Positions 26,646 through 35,570 of a DNA stretch of 53,479 nucleotides are shown in pieces. How positions within the stretch are numbered: position 1 is the first letter of the stretch; every line of letters starts with the position of its first letter. Origin of the DNA: Lactobacillus helveticus DSM 20075 = CGMCC 1.1877 (GTDB lineage: Bacteria > Bacillota > Bacilli > Lactobacillales > Lactobacillaceae); assembly GCF_000160855.1 (NCBI RefSeq), contig NZ_GG700752.1, forward strand, positions 312,438-365,916. Reading direction: 5' to 3'. Under the pieces are notes generated by a model. The model made no database searches. It saw nothing but the letters and a program-made list of their open reading frames with translations, and was not told where the DNA came from. The position numbers and the translations under genes were made by a program.

Positions 26646-29600
26646 TTAATCATTATTCTTTTTTTCTTTATAGAAGATAACTTCTTCAGCAGCAACAATC
26701 GGACCAGATGATTTGTAAACCCTGATTTTCATTGCCTTAGCTTCGACGCCTCTCAAACCAACGACCTTATTCTTGCTATCAGACTTCCAAGTAAGTCGTT
26801 CGCCGTATGGCTTAAAGTTAGTGCCATCAACAGAAGTTTCGACGCTGACTTCAACAGGATCACCTTGATGGTCAATCTTTCTTGGTACCCAAACCATTCT
26901 GCTTAAGTGTTCCAATTGATTAAACTTGAAGGTTAATTCAAGTGGTTGATCTTCACTGACGCCATTAACAGTTTCCCATTCACTAGCTAGTTTAAGATCA
27001 GTCAAATACTTCAAAGGATGATCTTTTTGACTAGTCATATTGCTAGTAGTGTGAATATCTCTGATGGCGAAGTTCATTGGATCTGGTTTAGTAATTGCAC
27101 CAAATGGATCTGACCATTCAGAGACCTTGTTTTTGGCAACATAACGCAAACGCATGCTATAGCGAGTATTAGGTGCTAATCCGTGGAATGTGAATGAGCT
27201 GCCATCGATACCATCATGCAAAATGCCGTTAACTTCAATTTGAACTTGATCAGTTAATTGTGGCCAAACTACTGTTAATGAATGTGAGCTGATCTTTTCT
27301 GGATCAACTGTTGGCTGCTTAGGTGAGCGCAATAATGAATCAGTAATTGCGTGTACTAAGGTTTCATTACCGTAATTAAAGTTGCGGATAACAATTTCAA
27401 TTTTAGAATCGGTAATGTCACGTTTAGCTAACTTAATTTGCAAAGCAGTTTGCTTCTTTTCTTGATATTGATCAAATTCAGGCATCCAGCTGTAATTTGT
27501 ATTGAAGAAGAATCCTTCCTTAGCATGTGCGAAGGTATCAACTGTACCATATTCCTGCATGTCAATGACCTGATCATTAATCTTAACAGTCAAGCCATCC
27601 GGATAACCATCACACATAATATTCAAGTTAGTGGTGCTCTCTGTTTGGAAGGTATTGAAATCGCCTTGAGTTGGATAAATCGTAATCTTAAGTTTGCTTG
27701 CCTCAAGTTCACTAGTAATTTGTGTAGCAACATGGTTTCTTGAATAATCGTTATAGCCATTATCGTCATAGGTAACCATCTTGCTGCGGCCTTGTGGGTA
27801 AAGGACATAGTTGCGTTCACCCAAGTCGAAAATAGAGCCGCCGCGAACAAAGACTGGCAAGTGCCAAGATGGGTATGACAACTTATTGTAAACTCGACCA
27901 CCTAAGTATTTCTTGCCATCGAATAAATCAACCCACATTGTACGGTGATTTGGCAAATAAAGATTATCTTTTCTAGAATTGCCATTGCCGTCTTCTCGAC
28001 CATTAACAATTGGTGAAATGAGCAAGTTAGGCCCAAGCATAAATTCATGGCTAACTTGTGGGGTGTAGTTGACTTGTTCATGTGGAAATTCTAGGAATAA
28101 TGGCCGCATGATTGGTTCACCGACTTGAGCACGGTAGATCAGCGTGTACATATAAGTTTGCAATTGTTCACGTAATTGCAGGTATGCACGATTGATTTGC
28201 GTCATCTTGTTGTTATAAGCAAATGGCGTCTTGCTAAATTTACCTTGATCATCAAGATTGAAGAGCAGTGGAGTGAAGGCTTTCCATTCAAAGTCACGAA
28301 TGCTGATTTGAGCATTGCCACCACCAGCGGTTCCATCTACAGCACTACCGATTAAAGGTTGACCAGATAGACTAGCACCTAAAAAGCCAGCAACTTGAGT
28401 TGGAATATTTTCCCAATTGCCGCCAATATCGCCGAAAGCGAGCATCGTTCTACTTTGACTGCCAGCAATTCCAGTATTTGAAAAGATGAGCGGTCTTTTA
28501 AGTTTTAGATTATCACGTAAAATCAAGGCATCGTTTTTCAAAATCTTAGGATCACTAGTATTGGTTTGAATAAAAGTGGTATTTGGGGTTACCTTTGGTG
28601 TTTGGTTCTCACTCCAAAGACCAGCATTAACGTCTCTACTTGCAGCGTAATCACTGAAGCTAGTCATTGCTTCCGCATTGAAATCTTGTACCTGGTAGTT
28701 AGGAACGATCCAGCTTAGCTTGAAATGCTCTTTTTGATAACGATCGACCATCGCACGAGCGGAGAATTGGTATTCTTCTTCCCCATTTAATGAAGCCTTG
28801 CCGTTGGCATCTTCAGGATTAGTAGTCCTAGTGTAATAGTTGCCATCTTCGAACATGGTTGCATTACGTTCTTTAGCTTCTCCTGGCTGCCACATTGTAG
28901 TTAAGAAGTTGCCGACATGGCCCAAACCTAAAGCGTATTTAGGCGGCATCAATGGTTTACCTGTTAGAAGATAATACTTAGCCAAAATATCCTTAGGTGA
29001 ATTACCTAATAGGTAAAATGTATCGAACAACTTGCTATTGTGAGTTAAGATTGCGGCATCTTGATTGGTTTTACCAAAATCATAGCTCCCAGTGGTGTCA
29101 GTATTTCTTAATTCACCAAAGCCAGAGTTAGCCCAGAAAAATGGTACTTGAGTTAATACTCCGCCTTTGCCTGTAATATGGTCGCGTTCAATTTGAATAA
29201 TTTTGCCTTTATGACTAAAGTAGCCATTTTGCATCCCGCCACCGAAATAAAATTCATTTTTGTGTTGTTTTAAAATTTCGGTAGTTTGATTGCTGCTTAG
29301 TTCAATTGGACTAAGCTGAGACAAACGACTACGATGCAAAGTCTCGTCAAAAATAGTCATGACTGCAGGCTTTTGTTGAAAAATTAATTGATAGTTGCTG
29401 GTTTGAATGATTAAAGAATCGCTAGTAGCCTTTGCTTTAGATTTTTCAAAGTAACTATTATTAAATTGAGACAGGTCAACGAAAGAAGAATGATTTTCGT
29501 CGAATTCCTTAGCTGGGTCAAGGAAATAGCGGAATATTCCGTCAGCTAAAATATAAAGACGAGCAACTTCTCCGGTAGAATAGTGAAGTTCATAGTAATG

Positions 29601-29663
29601 ATCACGTTTATTCGCACCGATGAGTTGACCTAATTGATGTCTTTCTATTTGATTTTGTGTCAT
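26646..29663 (-). CDS. GH31-family glycoside hydrolase with fibronectin-III-like and F5/8 (CBM32-like) domains
   Basis: A 1005-residue protein without signal peptide. The N-terminal 200 residues match the GH31 beta-domain, including FYFGGGMQNGYFSHKG. The barrel has GLGHVGNF, GLWSENQ, SQSRTMLAFGDIGGNWENI and SGQPLIGSAVDGTAGGG, closest by eye to CtsZ/6-alpha-glucosyltransferase-like members. The FGD acid/base Asp is kept, but where that group has a nucleophile Asp (KTD) this one seems to have Asn (QTN). A fibronectin-III-like domain (about 780-860) and an F5/8-type C-terminal domain follow. It probably acts on alpha-glucans or oligosaccharides inside the cell. The promoter has TATAAT on the minus strand at 29703-29698, and a cre lies further upstream. 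Confidence 0.82.
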   Translation of the reverse strand: MTQNQIERHQLGQLIGANKRDHYYELHYSTGEVARLYILADGIFRYFLDPAKEFDENHSSFVDLSQFNNSYFEKSKAKATSDSLIIQTSNYQLIFQQKPAVMTIFDETLHRSRLSQLSPIELSSNQTTEILKQHKNEFYFGGGMQNGYFSHKGKIIQIERDHITGKGGVLTQVPFFWANSGFGELRNTDTTGSYDFGKTNQDAAILTHNSKLFDTFYLLGNSPKDILAKYYLLTGKPLMPPKYALGLGHVGNFLTTMWQPGEAKERNATMFEDGNYYTRTTNPEDANGKASLNGEEEYQFSARAMVDRYQKEHFKLSWIVPNYQVQDFNAEAMTSFSDYAASRDVNAGLWSENQTPKVTPNTTFIQTNTSDPKILKNDALILRDNLKLKRPLIFSNTGIAGSQSRTMLAFGDIGGNWENIPTQVAGFLGASLSGQPLIGSAVDGTAGGGNAQISIRDFEWKAFTPLLFNLDDQGKFSKTPFAYNNKMTQINRAYLQLREQLQTYMYTLIYRAQVGEPIMRPLFLEFPHEQVNYTPQVSHEFMLGPNLLISPIVNGREDGNGNSRKDNLYLPNHRTMWVDLFDGKKYLGGRVYNKLSYPSWHLPVFVRGGSIFDLGERNYVLYPQGRSKMVTYDDNGYNDYSRNHVATQITSELEASKLKITIYPTQGDFNTFQTESTTNLNIMCDGYPDGLTVKINDQVIDMQEYGTVDTFAHAKEGFFFNTNYSWMPEFDQYQEKKQTALQIKLAKRDITDSKIEIVIRNFNYGNETLVHAITDSLLRSPKQPTVDPEKISSHSLTVVWPQLTDQVQIEVNGILHDGIDGSSFTFHGLAPNTRYSMRLRYVAKNKVSEWSDPFGAITKPDPMNFAIRDIHTTSNMTSQKDHPLKYLTDLKLASEWETVNGVSEDQPLELTFKFNQLEHLSRMVWVPRKIDHQGDPVEVSVETSVDGTNFKPYGERLTWKSDSKNKVVGLRGVEAKAMKIRVYKSSGPIVAAEEVIFYKEKKNND

Positions 29664-29697
29664 ATTGCTTTCTTCCTAATAAAACTTGTTACCATAT

Positions 29698-29703
29698 ATT
29701 ATA
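29698..29703 (-). promoter_or_regulatory. Probable -10 box of the GH31 gene
   Basis: TATAAT on the minus strand lies 35 bp before the GH31 ATG. No good -35 box sits 17 bp upstream, so an activator or an extended element may be needed. Confidence 0.5.
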
Positions 29704-29778
29704 GCGAAAAAATCTTAACTTTTTGTGCAATTATGCTAAAAGGATAGTAGTCAAAGAAAAATTAATCTTTTATTTTAA

Positions 29779-29793
29779 TGTAAGCGCTTTTAC
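29779..29793. promoter_or_regulatory. cre site (CcpA operator) with overlapping promoter
   Basis: TGTAAGCGCTTTTAC matches the catabolite-responsive element consensus closely. It overlaps a possible plus-strand -35 box (TTTTAC, 29788-29793) placed 17 bp before TATATT (29811-29816). CcpA binding would block that promoter. For the divergent GH31 gene the site is about 80 bp upstream of the -10, where CcpA could act at a distance. Confidence 0.75.
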
Positions 29794-29821
29794 TTTTGGG
29801 AGAAATGTGCTATATTATGAG

Positions 29822-30092
29822 TGTAAAAAAATTAAGAAATAATATTAAAAAGAAAAGGTGAGGCCAATGACATAGTTAGTGTAGTTAGTCAGATATAAAG
29901 AAAGGCTTGTGATACCAATGGGCATTGAAAGCTAAATAACAACTTAGTAGTAAGATAATATGCCAAGTGATATATGATTTACATAAGTGACTCGGACTTC
30001 CATATGAAGTGGGTATAGAATAATAATTTTTTTGGAAAATCACTTGGAGTATATTTATTAAGAAAGATTTTATACATGACAGATAATATTAA
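29822..30092 (+). other. Gene-poor transcribed-looking stretch with possible RNA structure
   Basis: Downstream of the cre/promoter there is a good AAAGGTGAGG site followed by ATG ACA TAG, then stops in every frame and only tiny reading frames (for example ATG ACA GAT AAT ATT AAA AAA TGA near 30075). A 9-bp perfect stem, CCAAGTGAT (29963-29971) with ATCACTTGG (30039-30047), encloses a second hairpin (ACTTC/GAAGT near 30000). It may be a regulatory RNA or the leader of a lost gene. The strong terminator at 30094 would end it. No known RNA family is recognised. Confidence 0.35.
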
Positions 30093-30093
30093 A

Positions 30094-30130
30094 AAATGAC
30101 CTATCGCAATTTTTAAGCGATAGGTCATTT
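30094..30130. terminator. Strong bidirectional terminator
   Basis: AAATGACCTATCGC (30094-30107) pairs perfectly with GCGATAGGTCATTT (30117-30130). It can end both the 29.8-kb transcript and the convergent deoxyribosyltransferase gene. Confidence 0.9.
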
Positions 30131-30144
30131 AGTTTGCTTATTTT

Positions 30145-30621
30145 TTAATATACAGCTCCGTCGTAGAAATTGTAGCGAGGCTTGTTAAAGTCGAAGTCTT
30201 TTAATTCACTGATCTTGATGGCATTGTCACAAACGCCCCAGCTCATTAAGTTGATTGGCTTGCCGTAATCTTCATCTGGGATAACCAATAAAATATATTT
30301 TCCTTGAGATAATGCGTAGCCCAGTTCCATGCCTAAGCCGACGTCTTCTTCTTCTGGCAAATATACGCCAAGCATGACATCAGAAGTCTTAATTCCTACT
30401 AAATCATTGTGGTAGGTTGCAGAAGCCCATTCAATGTTGTGCAAGTATTCTGGATGTTCATCAATGCGAATACCCTTGTATTGGTTTTCAAGGGGCACAT
30501 AACTATTTTCTAAATCAACTGTTGGATTTTCTTTTAAAGCTGCCATTGCTTCTTTGTAAGCTTTGTTTTGCTTTTCATTAAACCAACCGGCACCAAAATA
30601 TAAAGTCTTTTTCTTGTTCAT
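30145..30621 (-). CDS. ntd: Nucleoside 2-deoxyribosyltransferase
   Basis: A 158-residue enzyme that swaps bases between deoxynucleosides, a salvage route typical of lactobacilli. The sequence is immediately recognisable: TLYFGAGWFNEKQNKAYKEA at the start, the YVPLENQYKGIRIDEHPEY segment, MLGVYLPEEEDVGLGMELGYAL with the catalytic Glu, and the end FYDGAVY. The length is standard. GGGAGAAAATT is its ribosome site. It is a single-gene unit. Confidence 0.95.
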   Translation of the reverse strand: MNKKKTLYFGAGWFNEKQNKAYKEAMAALKENPTVDLENSYVPLENQYKGIRIDEHPEYLHNIEWASATYHNDLVGIKTSDVMLGVYLPEEEDVGLGMELGYALSQGKYILLVIPDEDYGKPINLMSWGVCDNAIKISELKDFDFNKPRYNFYDGAVY

Positions 30622-30736
30622 AATTTTCTCCCCATAAAAATTGCTGACGAATTAACTTTAACATATTTTCGATTGAAAAAAACGTCTTGTTAACTTACGC
30701 TAAAAATAGTAATTCCATAATGGAAGGTAAAATTCA

Positions 30737-31234
30737 ATGACTAATACTGAAAATTTTTTTGCCCCAGATGCAGTTTTTGTAACAGATCAAATTAAGCAAG
30801 ATTTGGTTTTAAAAGAAGTTTATGACAAGCTACTTGAACGAGGCTGTGTAAAAGGTAATTTCTTATCACATATTGTTGAGCGTGAACATAATTTTCCTAC
30901 AGGCTTGGATACGAAGACACTAGGTCAAAACATTCCTAATATTGCAGTTCCGCACACAGAAGGCGAGTTTGTTAATACTCGTTTAATTGTGCCTGTTGCT
31001 CTTAAAAATCCGGTTCTTTTTCATAATATGATTAAGCCTAAGGAAACATTAGAAGTGAAGTTTTTGTTCATGCTTTTAGATAATGATCCTGATGGGCAGG
31101 CTAAGTTGTTAGCTAGCGTGATGGATTTTTTTGCCGATACTCCAGCTAATGAATTGCGAGAGGTATTTAATTTTACCGATCCGCAAGCTATCTATGCATT
31201 TTTAAAACAAAAATTCATGAAAAAAGAAGACTAG
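30737..31234 (+). CDS. PTS EIIA component, fructose/galactitol superfamily, orphan
   Basis: 165 residues forming a single EIIA domain. The phosphorylated His is His73 in NIAVPHTEGE, and the C-terminal segment LASVMDFFADTPANELREVF is typical. No EIIB or EIIC gene is nearby, so it either serves a transporter encoded elsewhere or has a regulatory role. AATGGAAGGTAAAATTCA supplies the ribosome site. Confidence 0.85.
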   Translation: MTNTENFFAPDAVFVTDQIKQDLVLKEVYDKLLERGCVKGNFLSHIVEREHNFPTGLDTKTLGQNIPNIAVPHTEGEFVNTRLIVPVALKNPVLFHNMIKPKETLEVKFLFMLLDNDPDGQAKLLASVMDFFADTPANELREVFNFTDPQAIYAFLKQKFMKKED

Positions 31235-31252
31235 AATTTCTAGCCTCCTTTT

Positions 31253-32056
31253 TTAGTCTTCAAGATAAATTTCACGCAATTTCATAATGTCTGCGCTAGA
31301 GAGCTTCATCACGTCACGTAAGTAGTTATTGATGCCGCCGTATTCGTCATTCAATACCTTAATTGCATGATCAAGATATTCTGGACGAACGCTTTGAATA
31401 TCTCGAATTGATTGAAGAACGTTTTCGTTGCGGCCGTTTTGACGAGCGTGTTCAACCATGCTGTCAACGAAGTCCTTAGTAGTGATGTTAGTTAAAAGGT
31501 AGTCTTTTTTGATAGTGCTGAACGGCACGCCTAAAGCACTTAAGACTAGCATTGCACCAAAGCCGGTTCTATCTTTGCCTGCAGTACAGTGGAAAATGAC
31601 GCTTTCGTTTTCGCCATCGTTTTTAAGCAATACTTCAAAGAGCTTGCGATAAGCGTTTTGAGCAGATTCGCTTTCGATCATGTCTTCGTAAGCATAATGC
31701 ATGTGATCAAAGCCGAAGTCGGCATCATTAGCGGCTTGTTTATTCAAATCATTTAGACTCTTGGATGAATTGGTTAAGTCTTCGCTAAAGACAGGATCGT
31801 AAATATATTCCACACCATCTGGAACACGGTCAGGTTGATTATATACTTCTTCTTTACTTCTGAAGTCAACGTCGTATTTTACGCCATAATCAGTTAAAAA
31901 TTTCTTGTCAAATGGTGATAGATCAGCCAAATTGCCGGTTCTAAGCAATTTATGCATCTTGATTTTCTTGCCAGATAAAGTTTCATAACCTCCAAGTTCA
32001 CGGAAGTTGCGGCCACTGGTTACGCCGATTAATTGATTAGTTAATTTTTTGGTCAA
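31253..32056 (-). CDS. Tyrosine/serine protein phosphatase (Y_phosphatase3 family)
   Basis: About 267 residues. The N-terminal SGRNFRELGGYETLSGKKIK and LLRTGNLADLS are family signatures. The active site is HCTAGKDRTG with Cys157 and Arg163, the CX5R loop, followed by the usual YLLTN. Such phosphatases act on phosphotyrosine or phosphoinositides; the target is unknown. I place the start at TTG 32056 because AAAGGAG lies 6 bp upstream; the ATGs further upstream lack ribosome sites. It is divergent from the universal stress protein gene. Confidence 0.87.
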   Translation of the reverse strand: MTKKLTNQLIGVTSGRNFRELGGYETLSGKKIKMHKLLRTGNLADLSPFDKKFLTDYGVKYDVDFRSKEEVYNQPDRVPDGVEYIYDPVFSEDLTNSSKSLNDLNKQAANDADFGFDHMHYAYEDMIESESAQNAYRKLFEVLLKNDGENESVIFHCTAGKDRTGFGAMLVLSALGVPFSTIKKDYLLTNITTKDFVDSMVEHARQNGRNENVLQSIRDIQSVRPEYLDHAIKVLNDEYGGINNYLRDVMKLSSADIMKLREIYLED

Positions 32057-32206
32057 AAAATACTCCTTTCTGTAATTAAATCTTGTCATGCATATTATTT
32101 TAGCAACAAATATGAACCTAAACAATTATTTAGAAAAGTAATAGTTTACAAAATTATGTTAAAATAAACATTAAGAATAAAGCAATCGGATAGGAGATGA
32201 ATAGAA

Positions 32207-32698
32207 GTGGCAAAAGATAAAGAAAGTATTTTAGTTCCAGTTGATGGTTCGGAATCAGCAGAAAGAGCTTTTGATAAAGCTGTTCGAGTTGGTTTGCGTG
32301 ATGGTGCTCACGTTGATGTATTGAACGTTATCGATACTCGTCAATTTATGGGTGAAATGCAAGACACTTTGATTTCTGGCGATACTATTTACCAAATGAC
32401 TCAAGACTCTGAAGAATATTTGAAGAGTTTAAAGAAATGGGCTCATGATAACTTTAACTTTGATGATGTAGATTACCACATTCGTTATGGTAGTCCTAAG
32501 CGCATCATTTCTTATGACTTCATCAAAGACCACCACAATGACTTGATTGCTATGGGTGCAACAGGTCTTAATGCGGTTGAAAGAATGTTAATGGGTTCAG
32601 TTACTGAATACGTTAACCAACACGCCTTAGCTGATGTTTTGATTGTTAAGACTGATATGGCTAATAACCCGGTTAAACCAACAATGAAGAAGAACTAA
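32207..32698 (+). CDS. Universal stress protein (UspA family)
   Basis: A 163-residue cytoplasmic protein. It has SILVPVDGSESAERAFDKAV at the N-terminus and the nucleotide-binding GATGLNAVERMLMGSVTEYV near residue 125, so it probably binds ATP. The start is GTG with AGGAG 10 bp upstream. A terminator follows, then the RNA candidate at 32.8 kb. Confidence 0.9.
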   Translation: MAKDKESILVPVDGSESAERAFDKAVRVGLRDGAHVDVLNVIDTRQFMGEMQDTLISGDTIYQMTQDSEEYLKSLKKWAHDNFNFDDVDYHIRYGSPKRIISYDFIKDHHNDLIAMGATGLNAVERMLMGSVTEYVNQHALADVLIVKTDMANNPVKPTMKKN

Positions 32699-32713
32699 TT
32701 AAATAGCGGTAAT

Positions 32714-32747
32714 AGCTAGATGAGTATAAATTCATCTAGCTGTTTTT
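32714..32747 (+). terminator. Terminator of the universal stress protein gene
   Basis: AGCTAGATGA (32714-32723) pairs with TCATCTAGCT (32732-32741), followed by GTTTTTAT. Confidence 0.88.
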
Positions 32748-32770
32748 ATAAAAAAACTTTCCTAAAAGGC

Positions 32771-32800
32771 TTGATAGAACCCGAACGTTTTTGGTATTAT
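32771..32800 (+). promoter_or_regulatory. Promoter of the 32.8-kb RNA candidate
   Basis: TTGATA (32771-32776) and TATTAT (32795-32800) are 18 bp apart. Transcription would start near 32807, just before the RNA stem. No coding start with a ribosome site follows. Confidence 0.65.
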
Positions 32801-32806
32801 TTTAAC

Positions 32807-32908
32807 AATGAACGTAGAGTTGCTGAAGGGAGTGGATGAGTTTTGCTTATGGGTGTGGATAAATTTATTGTTACTGGCAAGTCATCCGCTTTTGGAGACG
32901 TTTTTTTC
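32807..32908 (+). ncRNA. Candidate structured small RNA between usp and the Phn importer
   Basis: About 100 nt with its own promoter. AACGT (32811-32815) pairs with ACGTT (32898-32902) to close the element. Inside, GAGTGGATGA (32830-32839) pairs with TCATCCGCTT (32882-32891) over 10 bp with two G-U pairs, and TTGC pairs with GCAA beneath the apical loop. Seven T directly follow the outer stem, so the RNA could end at about 32908. No reading frame fits. Lactobacillales have conserved RNAs next to usp genes (the lacto-usp motif), which is one possibility; a 5' regulatory element of the Phn operon is another. I cannot assign the family by eye. Confidence 0.55.
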
Positions 32909-32940
32909 TGTTCGTTTTACTAACTATATGTGCTATTAAT

Positions 32941-32990
32941 AAGGCTTAATTATTGATCATTTTTGTCGACCCGTAATTAAGTCTTTTTTT
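32941..32990 (+). terminator. Terminator or attenuator upstream of phnD
   Basis: AGGCTTAATTA (32942-32952) pairs with TAATTAAGTCT (32974-32984) with one G-U pair, followed by seven T. It lies 45 bp before phnD, so it either ends the upstream RNA or controls entry into the importer operon. Confidence 0.75.
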
Positions 32991-33034
32991 ATAGCGTTGA
33001 TTGTTTTATCACTATTTTGCCCATGGAGGACAAT

Positions 33035-33970
33035 ATGAAAAGATTTAGAAAAATCTTGGTAGCAGTAGTTGCATTACTTGTTGCAGTGGTTGCAACTGCA
33101 TGTTCAAGCAAGAGTAGTAGTTCATCTGATAAAGAAAACTACACTCCAAAGTCATTAACTATTCAATTTGTGCCAAGTCAAGCTGCAACTAAGTTGCAAG
33201 CTCGTGCTAAGCCTCTTGAAAAGATGCTTTCAAAGAGATTAGGTATTCCTGTTCATGTTTCTATGTCAACTGACTACAACACTGTTGTAGAAGCAATGAA
33301 GTCAAAGAAAGTTGATGTAGGTTTCCTTCCACCAGATGGTTACGTTTTAGCTCACAAGCAAGGTGCTGCTGATTTGCTTTTGCAAGCTGAACGTTACGGC
33401 GTTAAGCAACCAGGTGGTAAAGCAACTAAGGATTTAGTTAAGAACTACCGTGCTGAAATCCTTGTTAAGAAGGGTTCAAAGATTAAGTCATGGAAAGACT
33501 TGAAGGGTAAGTCAATCTCAGTTCAAAACCCAACTTCAGCAGCTGGTTACGTATTCCCAGTTGCTGAACTTAAGGAAAAGGGCTTAGACGTAACTAAGGA
33601 TTCTAAGTTGGTTACTGTAACTGGTCACGACCAAGCAGTATTGAACGTATTAAACGGTGATACTGATGCAGCATTCGTATTTGAAGATGCACGTAACATT
33701 GTTTTAAAGGACAACCCTAAGATTATGAGTCAAGTTGTTCCAATTTACTTCACTAAGCCAATTCCAAACGACACTATCTCAGTAATTCCAAGCATGTCTA
33801 AGTCATTCCGTAAGAAGCTTGCTAAGGCATTTATTGCTGTAGGTAAGTCAAAGGAAGGTAAAAAAGTTATTGAAAGCGTATATAGCCACGAAGGTTACGA
33901 TTACGCTAAAGATAGTGACTTTAACATTGTACGTAAATACGACAAGATGGTTGAATCATCTCAAAAATAG
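33035..33970 (+). CDS. phnD: Phosphonate-type ABC transporter substrate-binding lipoprotein
   Basis: 311 residues. The signal peptide carries a lipobox VATAC near residue 23, so it is a lipoprotein on the outer face of the membrane. The mature part is PhnD-like: LTIQFVPSQAATKLQARAKPLEKML, VDVGFLPPDGYVLA, SVQNPTSAAGYVFP and ISVIPSMSK. ATG 33035 is chosen because GGAGG lies 6 bp upstream. It heads a four-gene importer operon. No C-P lyase genes occur in the window, so the ligand may be phosphonate, phosphite or another small oxyanion or organic compound. Confidence 0.9.
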   Translation: MKRFRKILVAVVALLVAVVATACSSKSSSSSDKENYTPKSLTIQFVPSQAATKLQARAKPLEKMLSKRLGIPVHVSMSTDYNTVVEAMKSKKVDVGFLPPDGYVLAHKQGAADLLLQAERYGVKQPGGKATKDLVKNYRAEILVKKGSKIKSWKDLKGKSISVQNPTSAAGYVFPVAELKEKGLDVTKDSKLVTVTGHDQAVLNVLNGDTDAAFVFEDARNIVLKDNPKIMSQVVPIYFTKPIPNDTISVIPSMSKSFRKKLAKAFIAVGKSKEGKKVIESVYSHEGYDYAKDSDFNIVRKYDKMVESSQK

Positions 33971-33999
33971 TAAATCAATTTAAGGGAGTTAAGAGTTAA

Positions 34000-34773
34000 A
34001 TGGCAGATAAGCCAATGATCCAATTAAAAGATGTTTCTAAAGTTTATGACAACGGTACTGTAGGCTTAAAGGACATTAAGTTAACAATTAATAAAGGCGA
34101 ATTCGTAGTAGTTGTTGGTTTGTCTGGTGCAGGTAAATCAACTTTGCTTCGTTCAATCAACCGTCTGCACAATATTACTTCAGGCGATATTTTAATTGAC
34201 GGCAAGTCTATCACTAAGGCTAAGGGGAAGAATTTGCGCAACTTACGCCGTGATATCGGTATGATTTTCCAAAACTTTAACTTGGTTAAGCGTTCAAGCG
34301 TTTTGCGCAATGTCTTAGTAGGACGCGTTGCTTATTACCCAACTTGGAAAACTACATTTAATTTGTTTTCTAAAGAAGACAAGCAAAAGGCTTATGAAGC
34401 TTTGCAAAAAGTTGATTTGGCTGACAAAGTATATGCACGTGCCGATGAATTATCAGGTGGTCAACAGCAACGTGTGGCCATTGCTCGTGTATTGATGCAA
34501 GATCCAAAAATTATTTTAGCCGATGAACCAACTGCTTCACTTGATCCACAAACTTCAATTAAGGTTATGGATGACTTGAAGATGCTTAATGAAAAATATG
34601 GCATGACAGTATTGGCTAACTTGCACAGTGTTGAATTGGCACGCAAGTTTGGTCAACGTGTAATTGGTATTCGTGCAGGACAAGTAGTTTATGATGGCAA
34701 GATGGAGGATACTCCTGAATCAGTCTTCACTGATATTTACAACGGCGGAGACGGCAACAAGGAGGCAAAATAA
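34000..34773 (+). CDS. phnC: Phosphonate-type ABC transporter ATP-binding protein
   Basis: 257 residues. Walker A is GLSGAGKST (near 42), the signature LSGGQQQR, and Walker [15 protein letters not shown]. The PhnC-specific insertion [18 protein letters not shown] is present. It energises the two permeases that follow; its TAA overlaps the next ATG by one base. Confidence 0.92.
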   Translation: MADKPMIQLKDVSKVYDNGTVGLKDIKLTINKGEFVVVVGLSGAGKSTLLRSINRLHNITSGDILIDGKSITKAKGKNLRNLRRDIGMIFQNFNLVKRSSVLRNVLVGRVAYYPTWKTTFNLFSKEDKQKAYEALQKVDLADKVYARADELSGGQQQRVAIARVLMQDPKIILADEPTASLDPQTSIKVMDDLKMLNEKYGMTVLANLHSVELARKFGQRVIGIRAGQVVYDGKMEDTPESVFTDIYNGGDGNKEAK

Positions 34774-35570
34774 TGCCTGAAAAACAAAACTTGATGAAAT
34801 TACCTAAGCGCAAATTTAAGGTGATGAACCTGGTTTGGGCAATTATCATGATTGCAGGGCTATTTATTTCAATTAATGTAACCAATACTCACATTAGCGT
34901 ATTGTTCAAAAACTGGGATCAATTTGCGGATATTTTTGTACAAATATCACATCCCGATTGGAGCTATTTAAGTGTCATTTGGCCTAAATTGATTGAAACT
35001 ATCAAGATGGCTGTTTTAGGTACTGTAATCGGTTCTGTAGTTGCATTTATTTATTCATTATCGATTGCCCGCAACATCGTTAAAAATAAGGCAGTTACTG
35101 GTGTGCTTCGTTTTATTATGAACATCATCAGAACTATTCCAGATTTGCTTTTGGGTGCAGTCTTCGTAGCCATCGTAGGTATTGGTCCAGTTGCCGGTGT
35201 TGTGGCCTTGGCCGTAGTTACATTCGGTATCGTAGTTAAGCTTTTTTATGAATCGATTGAAACTATTGATCCAGGTCCAATTGAAGCTTTGACTGCTGTT
35301 GGTGCCAATAAATTGCAAATTATCCATCATGCAGTTATGCCACAAATTATGACTTACTTTATTTCTTATGTTTTATATGCATTTGAAATTAATGTCAGAG
35401 CATCAACTGTCTTAGGGTATATTGGTGCCGGTGGTATTGGTCTTAACTTGCAACAAACTTTGCAGGTCTTCAATTATGCTCAAACTGGTACCATCATCAT
35501 TGTTATTATCGTAGTGGTTGTTTTAATTGACTACGTTTCATCTAAGTCACGGGAGGCGTTAATGAAATAA
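34773..35570 (+). CDS. phnE: Phosphonate-type ABC transporter permease, first copy
   Basis: 265 residues with about six helices. The EAA-type loop IEALTAVGANKLQIIHHAVMPQ and the family end INVRASTVLGYIGAGGIGL are clear. Two adjacent permease genes suggest a heterodimeric channel. It overlaps both neighbours by one base. Confidence 0.9.
   Translation: MPEKQNLMKLPKRKFKVMNLVWAIIMIAGLFISINVTNTHISVLFKNWDQFADIFVQISHPDWSYLSVIWPKLIETIKMAVLGTVIGSVVAFIYSLSIARNIVKNKAVTGVLRFIMNIIRTIPDLLLGAVFVAIVGIGPVAGVVALAVVTFGIVVKLFYESIETIDPGPIEALTAVGANKLQIIHHAVMPQIMTYFISYVLYAFEINVRASTVLGYIGAGGIGLNLQQTLQVFNYAQTGTIIIVIIVVVVLIDYVSSKSREALMK

Noticed and set aside
27438..27901. Frames on both strands inside the GH31 gene
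   Set aside because: They are out-of-frame shadows of a conserved 1005-residue protein.
31222..31256. Terminator between the EIIA and phosphatase genes
   Set aside because: The arms around CTAGA have two mismatches in the lower stem, too weak for a firm call.
32807..32908. Tetrahydrofolate riboswitch
   Set aside because: The conserved THF-aptamer junction sequences are missing and the downstream genes do not fit.
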